This document shows positions 51,287 to 60,741 of a stretch of 64,000 nt of DNA, in pieces; position 1 is the stretch's first letter; every line of letters starts with the position of its first letter. A model generated the notes under the pieces. The model was not told the origin of the DNA. It did not search any database and was given only the letters and a program-made list of their open reading frames with translations. Made by a program: the position numbers and the translations under genes. The DNA is from Desulfofustis limnaeus. Lineage in GTDB: Bacteria; Desulfobacterota; Desulfobulbia; Desulfobulbales; Desulfocapsaceae. The stretch covers positions 2,831,501 to 2,895,500 of the forward strand of contig NZ_AP025516.1 of NCBI RefSeq assembly GCF_023169885.1, read 5' to 3'.

Positions 51287-52710
51287 TCTCTTTTCGGTAG
51301 GATATGCGTGGGACTGCCAAGGAACAGCTCGGCCGCTTCAGCCTCGGTTTCGGCCAGGGTGGGATGGGGATGCAGGCTCAGGGCCAGATCTTCGGCCAAG
51401 GCACCCATTTCGATGGCCAGCACGCCCTCGGAAATGAGTCCTTCGGCGCCACTGCCGCAGACGCCGACCCCGAGGATGCGCCCATCTTCCGGATCGACGA
51501 GCAGCTTGGTAAAGCCGTCGGTGGCACCGATGGTATTGGCCCGTCCCGAATATTTCCAGGGAAATTTCTGCACGGTCACCGGACGCCCCGCGCCAAGCGC
51601 CTGCTCTTCGGTCAGACCGCACCAGGCGATCTGCGGATCGGTATAGACCACGGCCGGCACCGCCCGCACGTCAAACCCGGACGATTGGCCGACGATCACC
51701 TCGGCGGCCACCCGACCCTCACGGGTGGCCTTGTGGGCCAACATCACACCGCCCACCACGTCGCCAACGGCAAAGATCTGCGGGTCGGCCGTGCGCTGCT
51801 GCTCGTCGACGATGACGAATCCTCTTTCGGTCAACGTCACCGCGGTATGCTCCAGGCCGATACCATCGCTGACCGGGCGTCTGCCGACGGCCACCAGCAC
51901 CCGTCCGAACTCCCGTCGCTGGGGCTCGGCCCCCTGCGGCCGCAGGACCACCTCGACGCGGTCATCTTTTTCCCGCACCTCCTCGACCCTTGTCTGCAGA
52001 TGAATTTCGGCAAACAAGCCGGCCAGCCGCCGCTGCAGAGGCTGAACCAGGTCGCGATCGACGCCGCCAAGCAACCGATCGGACATTTCCACCAGGGTCA
52101 CGCGACTGCCCAGCGCGGCATAGACCAGACCCAATTCCAGACCGACATAGCCGCCGCCGATCACCAGCAGGGAGGCCGGGATATCGACGAGTGCCAAAGC
52201 CTGAGCGGAGCTCATGAACCGGCCCCCGGCACGGAACTGCAGACCTGGCAGGGCGATGGGTCGGGAACCGGTGGCGATGATCGCCTGGCGGAAGCGGATA
52301 CGGCTCACCTCGCCTGCTTCGATACGAACGCTCGTCGAACTTTCGAAACGGGCTCTACCCTTGATCACCTGCACACCCCGCCGTCTACCGAGTTGCTCCA
52401 GCCCGCCGGTCATGGTATCGATCACCCGCTGTTTCCACGCCCTCACTTCGGCCACATCGATGCGGGGCCGGGAAAAATGAACCCCCATGACGGCGGCATG
52501 CTCGGTCTCCAGGAGCAGCTGGGCCAGATGCAGCAGAGCCTTTGACGGGATACAACCCTCGTGCAAACAGACTCCGCCGAGACAGCCACGGGGATCCACC
52601 AGCGCCACGTCCAGCCCCAGGTCGGCAGCCCGGAAGGCGGCCCCGTAACCGGCCGAACCGCCGCCGACAACGAGCAACTCGGTGTTCAGCTCCATGTCCC
52701 CCATGACCAT
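51268..52710 (-). CDS. lpdA: Dihydrolipoamide dehydrogenase (E3)
   Basis: 480 residues, normal E3 length, start preceded by GGAGGAGGGG. FAD site LLVVGGGSAGYGAA, redox pair C48/C53 in GGVCLHEGCIPSK, NAD site LVIGGGYVGLELG and the C-terminal His-Glu dyad in HPHPTLAETEAE. It reoxidises the lipoyl groups of E2, transferring electrons to NAD. Last gene of the four-gene E1a-E1b-E2-E3 operon. Confidence 0.92.
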   Translation of the reverse strand: MVMGDMELNTELLVVGGGSAGYGAAFRAADLGLDVALVDPRGCLGGVCLHEGCIPSKALLHLAQLLLETEHAAVMGVHFSRPRIDVAEVRAWKQRVIDTMTGGLEQLGRRRGVQVIKGRARFESSTSVRIEAGEVSRIRFRQAIIATGSRPIALPGLQFRAGGRFMSSAQALALVDIPASLLVIGGGYVGLELGLVYAALGSRVTLVEMSDRLLGGVDRDLVQPLQRRLAGLFAEIHLQTRVEEVREKDDRVEVVLRPQGAEPQRREFGRVLVAVGRRPVSDGIGLEHTAVTLTERGFVIVDEQQRTADPQIFAVGDVVGGVMLAHKATREGRVAAEVIVGQSSGFDVRAVPAVVYTDPQIAWCGLTEEQALGAGRPVTVQKFPWKYSGRANTIGATDGFTKLLVDPEDGRILGVGVCGSGAEGLISEGVLAIEMGALAEDLALSLHPHPTLAETEAEAAELFLGSPTHILPKRERKGQP

Positions 52711-52762
52711 GCCTTGCCCCTCCTCCGTCGCGTTCTGAGATCTTCTTGTTCGAGCCTGCCTC

Positions 52763-54031
52763 TCAGATCATCGAGATGAACAGCTCGTCCGGATCCTGCA
52801 ACAGGGAGATGATCTGGCGCAAGAAGCGGATGGCATCAGCCCCGTCCACCACCCGGTGATCGAAACAGAGCACAACCGGCAGGATCAACCGGATGGCGAC
52901 CTGCTCCTCGCCGCGGCTGCCGATGCTCACCACCGGCTGGCGCCGCGCCTGGCCAAGCCCGAGAATAGCCACCTCCGGGTAATTGATGATGGCCGAGAAA
53001 AATCCGCCGCCCAGCCCGCCGACGTTGGTGATGGTAAAGGTACCGCCGACCAGTTCATCCCGGCTGCTCTGCCGACTGCGGGCCCGTTCCAGAGCACCCT
53101 GCAGCTCAACCGCCAGCTCCTTGATACTCTTGCGGTCGACATCACGGATCACCGGCACCACGAGGCCGTGCTCGGTATCGGCGGCGATGCCTATATGGAA
53201 GTAGCGCTTGACGACGATCTCCTGGGCCGTGAGGTCGAGGCTGGCATTGAAATGCGGAAATTGTTTGAGGGCAGTGGCCACCGCCTTCATGGCAAAGACG
53301 GTCATGGTCAGCCGGCCGCCGGCCGCTTCGATCTCACCCTTGTGGCGGTTTCGGAATTCTTCGAGCCGGGTGATGTCTGCCGTGTCCTGGCAGTTCACGT
53401 GGGGAATGCGGGCCCAGGAATCAGCCATCCGCGCCGCCGTGGCCCGTCGGATGGAACGAAAAGGCTGCCGTTCCACGGGGCCCCAATGGCTGAAATCGGG
53501 CAGCTCGACATCGGCGGAGACCGTCCCGGTTGCCACGGTACTCATTGTCTTTTGCGCCGACAGCGGTTGCGTCCCTCCGCTGGATCGGCCGGCGGCAAAG
53601 GTGCGTACATCATCGCCACTGACCACCCCGCCCGGTCCGGTGGCCGTGACCTGCTGCAGGTCGACTCCCAGTTCCCGGGCCAGACGGCGGGTGGCGGGCG
53701 ATGCCGGCACCGGTCTGGAGCTGGAATCGGCGGATCGCCCGACAGGACTTTGTTCCCCTTTTGTTGCTTCTGTTCCATCCGGCGCCGACTCGGCCACCTC
53801 ACCAAAGGTGATCAGGACGTCACCGACCTTGACCAGGTCGCCGGCCCCGGCCATGATTTGCTGCACGGTGCCGGTGACCGGCGAAGGGATCTCCACCGCC
53901 GCCTTGTCGGTCTCCACCTCGAGCAGCGGTTCACCCTCCTTGATGGTCTGGCCGACCCTGACGTGAATCGCCAGGATCTCCGCTTCATGCACCCCCTCGC
54001 CAAGATCGGGCAAGCGAAACGAACCGCTCAT
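52763..54031 (-). CDS. Dihydrolipoamide acyltransferase (E2) of a 2-oxoacid dehydrogenase complex
   Basis: 422 residues from the ATG at 54031 (GGGAGGAA upstream). One lipoyl domain with Lys43 in EVETDKAAVEIPSP, a flexible linker, a peripheral-subunit-binding domain (PATRRLARELGVDLQQVTATG) and a catalytic domain ending in CFDHRVVDGADAIRFL, where His and Asp are active-site residues. It transfers the acyl group to CoA. Substrate is pyruvate or branched-chain oxoacids; the family does not separate these by eye. Confidence 0.92.
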   Translation of the reverse strand: MSGSFRLPDLGEGVHEAEILAIHVRVGQTIKEGEPLLEVETDKAAVEIPSPVTGTVQQIMAGAGDLVKVGDVLITFGEVAESAPDGTEATKGEQSPVGRSADSSSRPVPASPATRRLARELGVDLQQVTATGPGGVVSGDDVRTFAAGRSSGGTQPLSAQKTMSTVATGTVSADVELPDFSHWGPVERQPFRSIRRATAARMADSWARIPHVNCQDTADITRLEEFRNRHKGEIEAAGGRLTMTVFAMKAVATALKQFPHFNASLDLTAQEIVVKRYFHIGIAADTEHGLVVPVIRDVDRKSIKELAVELQGALERARSRQSSRDELVGGTFTITNVGGLGGGFFSAIINYPEVAILGLGQARRQPVVSIGSRGEEQVAIRLILPVVLCFDHRVVDGADAIRFLRQIISLLQDPDELFISMI

Positions 54032-54123
54032 GATTCCTCCCACGCAGAAGCCGCCGGTTTCCAGCTCGGCGACGGTAATAAATTGGACACCACTCCCCTC
54101 AGGACCCCAGACACACCGATGGC

Positions 54124-55104
54124 TCAACCGGAACAGGTCCGGCGCGCCGCTTCGACAATTCGCCTGACATCCGGCATATACCATCGTTCCCTGCTGAAAT
54201 ACGGCGGATGCACGTCGAAGCCGGCCACCCGGACCGGCGGGGCCTCCAGGTAGTAAAAGGCCTCTTCCAGCAACCGGCAGACGATCTCGGCGCCCGGGCC
54301 GAAGCTGCGCGGTGCCTCGTGCACCACCACAGCCCGACCGGTCTTGCGCAGCGAAGCAGCCAGCAGCTCCTGATCAAGTGGGGCAAGGGTGAGCAGGTCG
54401 ATCACCTCGGTCTCGATACCGTCGAGGCCTTTCAGCTGCTCCGCCGCCTCCAGAGCCGTCCTGACCAGTGCCCCGTACGCGATCATGGTCAGGTCGCGAC
54501 CTTCGCGGACGAGTTGCGGCCGACCCAGCGGCATGGTCTCCTCAGCTTCCGGGACCTCTTCCCGGAAGGCGCGGTAGAGGGCCTTGGCCTCATAGAAGAT
54601 CACCGGGTCCGGATCGCGGATGGCGCTGACCAACAAGGCCCGGGCGTTGCGCGGCCCGGACGGGATGACCACCTTGAGACCCGGGGTGTGGGCCCAGTAG
54701 GCCTCCCGACTCTCCGAGTGGTGCTCCAGGGCCCGCACGCCTCCCCCGTAAGGAGCACGCATCACCAGCGGCACCGAGAGCCGCCCCTGGGTCCGCCAAC
54801 GCATGCGGGCGGCATGATTTTCAAGCTGATGGAAGGCCTGATAGGAGAACCCGGAGAATTGGATCTCGCAGACCGGTCGCAGGCCGTAGATGGCCATCCC
54901 AATGGACATGCCGACGATGGCCGACTCGGCCAACGGCGTATCCATGACCCGCTCCGAACCGAAGGCGTCGATCAGACCGTCGGTGACCCGGAAGACCCCG
55001 CCGTCCGGCCCCACGTCCTCACCGAGCAGCACCACCCGGTCGTCAGCCGCCATCTCCTGCTTCAATGCCAGGTTAAGGGCCTGGACCATGGTCATCTTAG
55101 CCAT
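54124..55104 (-). CDS. pdhB: 2-oxoacid dehydrogenase E1 component, beta subunit
   Basis: 326 residues from the ATG at 55104, overlapping the E1 alpha stop by 8 nt; the longer frame lies within E1 alpha. Transketolase-type fold: LLGEDVGPDGGVFRVTDGL, TPLAESAIVGMSIGMA, APYGGGVRALEHHSES and the C-terminal VVVHEAPRSFG. Pairs with E1 alpha to decarboxylate the oxoacid with thiamine diphosphate. Confidence 0.92.
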   Translation of the reverse strand: MAKMTMVQALNLALKQEMAADDRVVLLGEDVGPDGGVFRVTDGLIDAFGSERVMDTPLAESAIVGMSIGMAIYGLRPVCEIQFSGFSYQAFHQLENHAARMRWRTQGRLSVPLVMRAPYGGGVRALEHHSESREAYWAHTPGLKVVIPSGPRNARALLVSAIRDPDPVIFYEAKALYRAFREEVPEAEETMPLGRPQLVREGRDLTMIAYGALVRTALEAAEQLKGLDGIETEVIDLLTLAPLDQELLAASLRKTGRAVVVHEAPRSFGPGAEIVCRLLEEAFYYLEAPPVRVAGFDVHPPYFSRERWYMPDVRRIVEAARRTCSG

Positions 55105-56203
55105 GGCGTACCTCCTTGTCTGCCGCCGCCAGCGTGGTCCGCAGCTCTTCCCTCTGGGCCCTGAGGTTCGGTGGCAGATCGGCGTAGAGGTGTTCAAAGA
55201 GGGCCAGCGGCTCGCCCAGCTCGGCCATCTGTTGCTCGGCCCGTTCCACCGCGGCCTGGATCTGGGCAAGAACTTCTGCCTCCAGTTGGTCGCGCCGGTC
55301 TGCGTCAAGCGTTCCCCGCCGTTGCAGATAAGCCGCAAAACGAGTCAGCGGGTCCCGCTCCTGCCAGACGGCCACTTCCTCCTCAGTGCGATACCGTTTC
55401 GGGTCGTCGGCGGTGGTGTGCATCATGATCCGGTAGGTGATGCACTCGATCAGGGTCGGACCGCCGCCGTTGCGGGCCCGTTCCACCGCCTCCCGGGTGG
55501 CGGAATAAACCGCCAGGACGTCGTTGCCGTCGACCTGGATACCGGGCATCCCATAGGCCAGCGCCTTGAGGGCCAGGTTTGCCGTGGCGGTCTGTTTTTT
55601 TAACGGCGTCGAGATGGCCCATTGATTGTTCTGACAGACAAAGATCACCGGTGTCCGATAGACAGCGGCGAAATTGAGCCCCTCGTGAAAATCACCCTCG
55701 GAGGTGGCTCCATCGCCGAAGAAACAGAGCACCACTTCGTCGGTGCCGCGGTAACCGGCAGCCCGGCCGAGGCCCACCGCATGCAGGATCTGCGAGCCCA
55801 CCGGCACCGCCATGGGCAGATCTCGCTGGCCGGCAGGCAGCAAAGTACCTTCGTTGAACCCGTTATAGTAGAGAAGCACGCTCTCCGGGCTCCGGCCGCG
55901 CCAGAGTTCGGCGGCCACCTCGCGAAACGACGGGACGAACCAGTCACTTGGTCGCAGATTGATGATCGCCCCCATCTGTGCCGCCTCCTGCCCTTTGATC
56001 GGCGGAAAGGTGCCGATTCGCCCCTGACGCTGCAGATCGAGCATCCGCTCATCGAATCGCCGCCCGAGCAGCATGGCCCGGTACAGTTCGATCAGTTGTT
56101 CGTCGCCGAGGTGCGGTTCGAGTTCCTGGTCGAGATTGCCCTGATGATCAAGGATGGAGAGGTATTCAACGGTATCGGGAACGACAAGGCGGTGTCTCGG
56201 CAT
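55097..56203 (-). CDS. pdhA: 2-oxoacid dehydrogenase E1 component, alpha subunit
   Basis: 368 residues from the ATG at 56203 (GGAGGT upstream); an upstream in-frame extension to 56284 is less likely. Thiamine-diphosphate motif GDGATSEGDFHEGLNFA through CQNNQWAIS, and the phosphorylation-loop-like region YRIMMHTTADDPKRY. First gene of the operon. Anaerobes normally use pyruvate:ferredoxin oxidoreductase, so this NAD-linked complex may serve branched-chain oxoacids or acetoin instead. Confidence 0.92.
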   Translation of the reverse strand: MPRHRLVVPDTVEYLSILDHQGNLDQELEPHLGDEQLIELYRAMLLGRRFDERMLDLQRQGRIGTFPPIKGQEAAQMGAIINLRPSDWFVPSFREVAAELWRGRSPESVLLYYNGFNEGTLLPAGQRDLPMAVPVGSQILHAVGLGRAAGYRGTDEVVLCFFGDGATSEGDFHEGLNFAAVYRTPVIFVCQNNQWAISTPLKKQTATANLALKALAYGMPGIQVDGNDVLAVYSATREAVERARNGGGPTLIECITYRIMMHTTADDPKRYRTEEEVAVWQERDPLTRFAAYLQRRGTLDADRRDQLEAEVLAQIQAAVERAEQQMAELGEPLALFEHLYADLPPNLRAQREELRTTLAAADKEVRHG

Positions 56204-56362
56204 AAAGACCTCCGTGGTAACGGCCGCAATCGAAGCCAATAAACCCTTCCGGGACTTGGTTTTACTATATTGATGTGCGAGCAAAAAGCAAACAGGCCGA
56301 GAGAAAAAGCGGTGGCGTGGACGTGCTGCAAACGGCTTTTAGAAAAAAGCTCTCGATCATCG

Positions 56363-57655
56363 TCAGAAGTCGTACATGGACAAGATGATGGCGGCACGGG
56401 TGATCTCGCCGACGAGTCGATCGCCGGCCAGCACCGGCAGAAAGCCGAGATCGCTGCGGGCTATCAATTGCAGGGCTTCACGCAACGGTTGGTCAGGCTC
56501 GACCGCGATCACCTGGCGGCGCATCATGCCGGTCACCGGCTGGTCCAGCTGTCGCTCCTGTTTGATCTTGGCCGCCTGTTCGCTGCCAAAGGAGCCGAGC
56601 ACGCTCAACTCATCGTCGACCACCAGCAGAGCCATGCGATGGCTCTCCCGCAACTGGTCGATAGCCTGGCGAACGGAAGTCGTTGGACTGAGCGTCGGCG
56701 GGATCGGCGTCATCAGGGTTCGAACCAGCACCTCGTCGACCTCGGTGCGCTGCACCAGATCAGCCACGTGCTGCCGCACCTCCGCCAGCGGGGCGGAGAC
56801 CATGGCCGATCCAGCCCCGGCGTGCCCGCCACCGCCCAAACGGCGCACCAACGCACCCACATCGAAGCGGCGGGGGTTGCCGCGACCAATAACCACGGTT
56901 TTTTTTGGTCCCATGGGAAAGATGCCGAACGCCGCGTCCAATCCTTTGATCTCCTTGAATCTGGTGACCACCGTCGGCAGCATGGTCAACCCTTTTTCGG
57001 CCTCCTGAACACAGATTCCCAACCTCCTGCTCCCAATCTGTATTTCCTCGGAATCATCAAGAATACGGCTGAACAACTGGAGATGTCGCTCGTCCAGCGA
57101 ATCATCGAGATAGGCGGAGACCACGTTGAGGTCGGCCCCGTTTTCCATGAGAAAAGCGGCCATTCGCACATCGCGGGCGGTGGTGCTGGGAAAAGACAAG
57201 GCCCCGGTATCGTCGTAGATGCCGAGCAAAAAGAGCGTGGCATGGATCGGCGAAAACGGTGTGTCGGCCGCCTGCATCCGCTCCAGCAGCAGGGTAACCG
57301 CCGCCCCCACCTCCTCCTGTTGGATTTGCTCAGCGTCGATGGTTCCGGGGACCGGGTGATGGTCATAGACAACACACGTCACCCCTTGACGCTGCGCCAG
57401 CTCGCTCATGGCATCCAAGCGGTTCCAACTGGCGGTGTCGGTGACGATCACCCGGTCGACCGTTGCCAGATCCACCGCCCGGCGGGACGTCAGCCGCAGG
57501 AGGTCCCAATGAACGGCGAGGAAATCGCGTACCGCCGGTTGCACCTGAGTCGGGATCACCCGGACGGCCTGAGGGTGGAAAAACGAGGCGGCGATCATCG
57601 AGGCCAGCCCGTCGAAATCGGTATTACAATGGGTGGTAACGATCTGCATGGACAT
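56363..57655 (-). CDS. DHH/DHHA1 phosphoesterase with CBS pair
   Basis: 430 residues. DHH domain with CNTDFDGLASM and VVYDHHPVPG, DHHA1 domain with GGGGHAGAGSAM, and a C-terminal CBS pair (TLMTPIPPTLSP..., MMRRQVIAVEPDQPL). In related long deltaproteobacterial proteins the CBS pair is followed by a tRNA nucleotidyltransferase domain; here the protein ends after the CBS pair. It probably hydrolyses small nucleotides such as oligoribonucleotides or c-di-AMP/pApA, with adenylate sensing by CBS. Followed upstream in the transcript by the STAS gene (6-nt gap). Confidence 0.85.
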   Translation of the reverse strand: MSMQIVTTHCNTDFDGLASMIAASFFHPQAVRVIPTQVQPAVRDFLAVHWDLLRLTSRRAVDLATVDRVIVTDTASWNRLDAMSELAQRQGVTCVVYDHHPVPGTIDAEQIQQEEVGAAVTLLLERMQAADTPFSPIHATLFLLGIYDDTGALSFPSTTARDVRMAAFLMENGADLNVVSAYLDDSLDERHLQLFSRILDDSEEIQIGSRRLGICVQEAEKGLTMLPTVVTRFKEIKGLDAAFGIFPMGPKKTVVIGRGNPRRFDVGALVRRLGGGGHAGAGSAMVSAPLAEVRQHVADLVQRTEVDEVLVRTLMTPIPPTLSPTTSVRQAIDQLRESHRMALLVVDDELSVLGSFGSEQAAKIKQERQLDQPVTGMMRRQVIAVEPDQPLREALQLIARSDLGFLPVLAGDRLVGEITRAAIILSMYDF

Positions 57656-57661
57656 CGACGG

Positions 57662-57994
57662 TCACAGGCGCGATCGCGCCTCGGCCTCGTCCCGGCAGAT
57701 GGTCAACATGGTATGGAGACCGGCCATCTCGAAGATCTCCCGGACCAGCCCGCTCAGGCCGCAGAGCGCCAGCCGGCCGCCGCCGGCCTGCAGTTTCTTG
57801 GCCAGCGCCAGGATACTGCGCAGACCGGCACTGCTGATATAATCAAGGCCGGTACCATCGATCAGAACCTTTGTCGGGGTATCGGCCAGCACCGACTCGA
57901 CCTCACGATCGAAGGCCGGCGCCGTCACCGCATCGAGCCGTCCCTGCACCCCGATGATTACCACATCGTCACGTGTGACTACCCTTACCGGCAT
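57662..57994 (-). CDS. STAS-domain anti-sigma-factor antagonist
   Basis: 110 residues, single STAS domain: VVIIGVQGRLDAVTAPAFD and the serine site in GLDYISSAGLRSILALA. Such proteins are switched by an RsbW-type kinase that phosphorylates the Ser. No matching kinase adjoins; the degenerate HATPase at 6334 would be unable to do so by sequence. Six nt upstream of the DHH gene. Confidence 0.87.
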   Translation of the reverse strand: MPVRVVTRDDVVIIGVQGRLDAVTAPAFDREVESVLADTPTKVLIDGTGLDYISSAGLRSILALAKKLQAGGGRLALCGLSGLVREIFEMAGLHTMLTICRDEAEARSRL

Positions 57995-58066
57995 GGATCC
58001 TTCCTGTCGTTATGCTTTTGTCAATGGGGCTTTCCCGGCATCGGCTCACCGGGGTACCCCGTTTCC

Positions 58067-58501
58067 TCATCCATCTATCTCGAACCAGTCGAGATCATCT
58101 GCCAGGCATCGCCGATGCATCTCGCGGGACCAGGCCATGCAGGGCCCGTAGGCCCGGCGATCGACGTAATCACGCTGGTATTCGCACTCTTTGAACGTCC
58201 AGATCAACACCAGATCCCGACAAATCTGCTGTTTCACCTGCTCGGATGCATCCATCGTCTGCTCTTTCATCCAGCGGGCGGCGCCGCTGCATTGCTGATG
58301 GGTGCGGCGCGTGATCAACTCCCGGTCCTCTTGATCCAGTTCATCGATCCAGGAGGAGAGCATGGACGCGCAGTGCGGCGGCCGCTCGGTTCCGGCCCCG
58401 GCCAAGGCCGGGACGGTCGGTGCGGCCAGTACGAGACCCAGGCCGACCAGGACCATCAGCCGGGCCCAGAACGGTTGCGGGGAAAACCACCGCCTAGACA
58501 T
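58067..58501 (-). CDS. Small exported hypothetical protein
   Basis: 144 residues from the ATG at 58501, overlapping the ychF stop by 8 nt; an upstream extension to 58591 lies in ychF. Signal peptide RLMVLVGLGLVLAAPTVPAL. The mature protein has six cysteines (HCASML, QQCSGAA, QICRDLV, KECEYQ, GPCMAW, RRCLAD), suggesting disulfides, and is acidic. No family recognised. Confidence 0.6.
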   Translation of the reverse strand: MSRRWFSPQPFWARLMVLVGLGLVLAAPTVPALAGAGTERPPHCASMLSSWIDELDQEDRELITRRTHQQCSGAARWMKEQTMDASEQVKQQICRDLVLIWTFKECEYQRDYVDRRAYGPCMAWSREMHRRCLADDLDWFEIDG

Positions 58502-59567
58502 TGAACCTGATATTGAGGATATCACCGTCGACAACGATATAGTCCTTGCCCTGGACGTAGAGTTTGCCGGCTTTTTTAAGCTCCGCCTCACTGCCGTGGG
58601 CCATCAATTCGTCGTATTTCATCACCTCCGCCCGGATAAAACCCTTCTGCAGGTCGGAATGAATGACGCCGGCGGCCACCGGGGCCGGTGAGCCCGCCCG
58701 GACCAGCCATTGCCGTACCTCGTCCTTGCCCACGGTAAAAAACGAGACGCGGCCAAGGGCCTGCAAACAGAGCTTGGTGAGCATCTGCAGGGCCGACTCG
58801 GCGATGCCCAGGTCCTCGAGAAAGGCCCGGCGCTCCGCTTCACTGTCGAGCAGGGCGATTTCCGCCTCGACCTTGGCCGAAACGATCATCGCCTCCATCT
58901 TGCCGGCCCGGCAGCGTTCGCCGACCCGGTCGAGTAGCCCGGTATCCCCGAGTTCATCCTCGCCGACGTTGAAGACCAGAATCAGCTCCTTTCGGGTAAT
59001 CAGCGGATAACTGCGGATGAGCAGATCCTCTTCCTCGGTGATGGGAAACAGCCGTAGCGGCTGCTCCCCCTCAAGGTGGGCCTGGAGGCGCTTCATCAAC
59101 TCCAGTTCCTTCACCTGGCGCTCATCCTTGATCTTTTTGACGCTAGCCGCCAACCGTTCGATCCGTTTTTCAACGAAGATCTGGTCGTGCATCACGAGTT
59201 CGGCGTTGACCATCTCCACATCACGGATCGGCTCGACCGAGCCGGCGGAATGGTAGATCGACTCGTCGGCAAAGGCCCGAACCACGTGGCACAAAGCATC
59301 CACATCACTGATATCACGGAAGATGTCTCCCCGGGAGATGGTATCCTGCTCCATCTTCGGCAACAGAACCAGATCGATCCGGGCCGGGGCCTCTTTTTTC
59401 GGCTGATAGAGTTTCACCAAGCGCTCGAAGCGATCGTCGATAATCGCGGCTGTTCCCGGGAGCGGCTTGGCGGCACCGCCGGCCTGTTCGGGCACGGTAC
59501 TACCGGTGAGCACCTGAAACAACGTTTTCTTGCCGGTCTGCGGCAAGCCTATGATCCCAACTTTCAT
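58494..59567 (-). CDS. ychF: YchF/Ola1-family redox-regulated ATPase
   Basis: 357 residues from the ATG at 59567, close to the usual 363. P-loop GLPQTGKKT, a nucleotide-specificity segment LVFNVGEDEL and a C-terminal TGS-like domain (KAGKLYVQGKDYIVVDGDIL). YchF binds ribosomes, hydrolyses ATP despite its GTPase fold, and is linked to oxidative stress. The G1 loop reads QTGKKT rather than NAGKST, a mild variation. Confidence 0.88.
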   Translation of the reverse strand: MKVGIIGLPQTGKKTLFQVLTGSTVPEQAGGAAKPLPGTAAIIDDRFERLVKLYQPKKEAPARIDLVLLPKMEQDTISRGDIFRDISDVDALCHVVRAFADESIYHSAGSVEPIRDVEMVNAELVMHDQIFVEKRIERLAASVKKIKDERQVKELELMKRLQAHLEGEQPLRLFPITEEEDLLIRSYPLITRKELILVFNVGEDELGDTGLLDRVGERCRAGKMEAMIVSAKVEAEIALLDSEAERRAFLEDLGIAESALQMLTKLCLQALGRVSFFTVGKDEVRQWLVRAGSPAPVAAGVIHSDLQKGFIRAEVMKYDELMAHGSEAELKKAGKLYVQGKDYIVVDGDILNIRFNV

Positions 59568-59882
59568 GTCATCCTCTTGACTCGTTATAACACCGGTATC
59601 CCGGCTCCATGACTGTGCAAGCAGCAGCCGACCACGGTCGGCTCGACAGGCGCCTTTATACCATAGTCGGGTCCGTTGTGCCGCATTTCCGTCATCTGCT
59701 GATGGCGAAGTTCCATGCCGCTGTGGCGCCAGGAATCCTTTCCACGGCATAGTGAGGGACGGGCGCCCGGAGTCGATGACGACTTTTCTGGGACACGTTT
59801 CGAGGATATGGTCGGCTGCGCATGAGACATCCTCACGGTTCGGAATGGTACCCTCTGCGTCAGGCGCGGCCGGGCACCGGGG
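59568..59882. other. Intergenic region upstream of ychF
   Basis: 315 bp between ychF and the HdrB paralogue, both on the minus strand. Contains an inverted repeat AGCCGACC/GGTCGGCT at 59626-59643 and, nearer ychF, a TATAAC box; the promoter of ychF is presumably here. No gene supported. Confidence 0.45.
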
Positions 59883-60737
59883 TCAGATCACCCCCTTCTC
59901 CTTCAGCATCGGACGCGGATCGATCAGGTGGCGGGCAAACCATCCCTTGTCGGGCGGCTCACCCAATGCCATCGCCAGCAACTCCGAAAAGTGCAAGACC
60001 GGAATGGGATGCTGCAACGTGGTCCGGATCTCGAGGTTCATGTGGCACATGGCGCACGCGGTGACAATACAATCAGCTCCACCCTGCATGGCATCGGTAA
60101 TCATGCTGTCCACCAATTCTGTCACCACATCCGGCCGGACCACCGACAGAAACGACCCGCAGCATCGCGACGCATAGGCCCACGCCACCGGTATCGCACC
60201 GAGATGGGACAAGATCTCCTCCATCAAGCCATGATGATTCTTCTCGAACCGCATCTCCGGCGGTCGCGCCAGCATGCAGCCGTAATAGGGCGCACACCGC
60301 AGCCCCGACAAACGGCCGCAGAGGTGATAACGCTCGTGTTTCAGGTCAAGGCGATCCAGTACTTCAAAAAAATGCACAACCGGCAGCTCCGGATCGACCG
60401 GCCGGCCAAAGAGTTTTTCATAACCTCTGCGGCGCGGCGCATCCTGGCGAAGCCTGTTCTGACACTGCTTCATGCGCACATAACAGCTGGGGCAGGCAAC
60501 CATCAGCGGCCGGCCGGCCGGCGTCAGAGAAAGGTTGCGGGCCGGCAGTCTCTCGGCAATCTCGGCATCGATGCTGTGGGCGGACGAGCTGCCACAGCAA
60601 TTCCAGTCCTCAACCTCAACCAGATCAACGCCCAGACGCCGGAAAAATCTGATCAGCGAATCATTGTTTTCTTTGGCCGAGGTCGCCAATGAACATCCCG
60701 GAAAGTAGGAAAAGATCAACCGTTGGGGCTTTGCCAT
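59883..60737 (-). CDS. Second HdrB paralogue (CCG protein)
   Basis: 284 residues from the ATG at 60737. CCG motifs: YFPGCSLATS...NCCGSSSAH...CPSCYVRMK, and CAPYYGC...RCCGSFLS...CAMCHMNLE. Nearly colinear with the HdrB at 20220-21077. It follows an HdrC paralogue by 4 nt, but no HdrA, MvhD or MetFV accompanies it in this window, so its electron donor is unknown. Confidence 0.88.
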   Translation of the reverse strand: MAKPQRLIFSYFPGCSLATSAKENNDSLIRFFRRLGVDLVEVEDWNCCGSSSAHSIDAEIAERLPARNLSLTPAGRPLMVACPSCYVRMKQCQNRLRQDAPRRRGYEKLFGRPVDPELPVVHFFEVLDRLDLKHERYHLCGRLSGLRCAPYYGCMLARPPEMRFEKNHHGLMEEILSHLGAIPVAWAYASRCCGSFLSVVRPDVVTELVDSMITDAMQGGADCIVTACAMCHMNLEIRTTLQHPIPVLHFSELLAMALGEPPDKGWFARHLIDPRPMLKEKGVI

Positions 60738-60741
60738 GGCA

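Noticed and set aside
52856-54253. 465-codon plus-strand frame opposite the E2 gene
   Set aside because: Shadow of an unmistakable dihydrolipoamide acyltransferase.
56270-58504. 744-codon plus-strand frame opposite the DHH, STAS and small exported genes
   Set aside because: Antisense shadow of three well-supported genes, with no recognisable domain.
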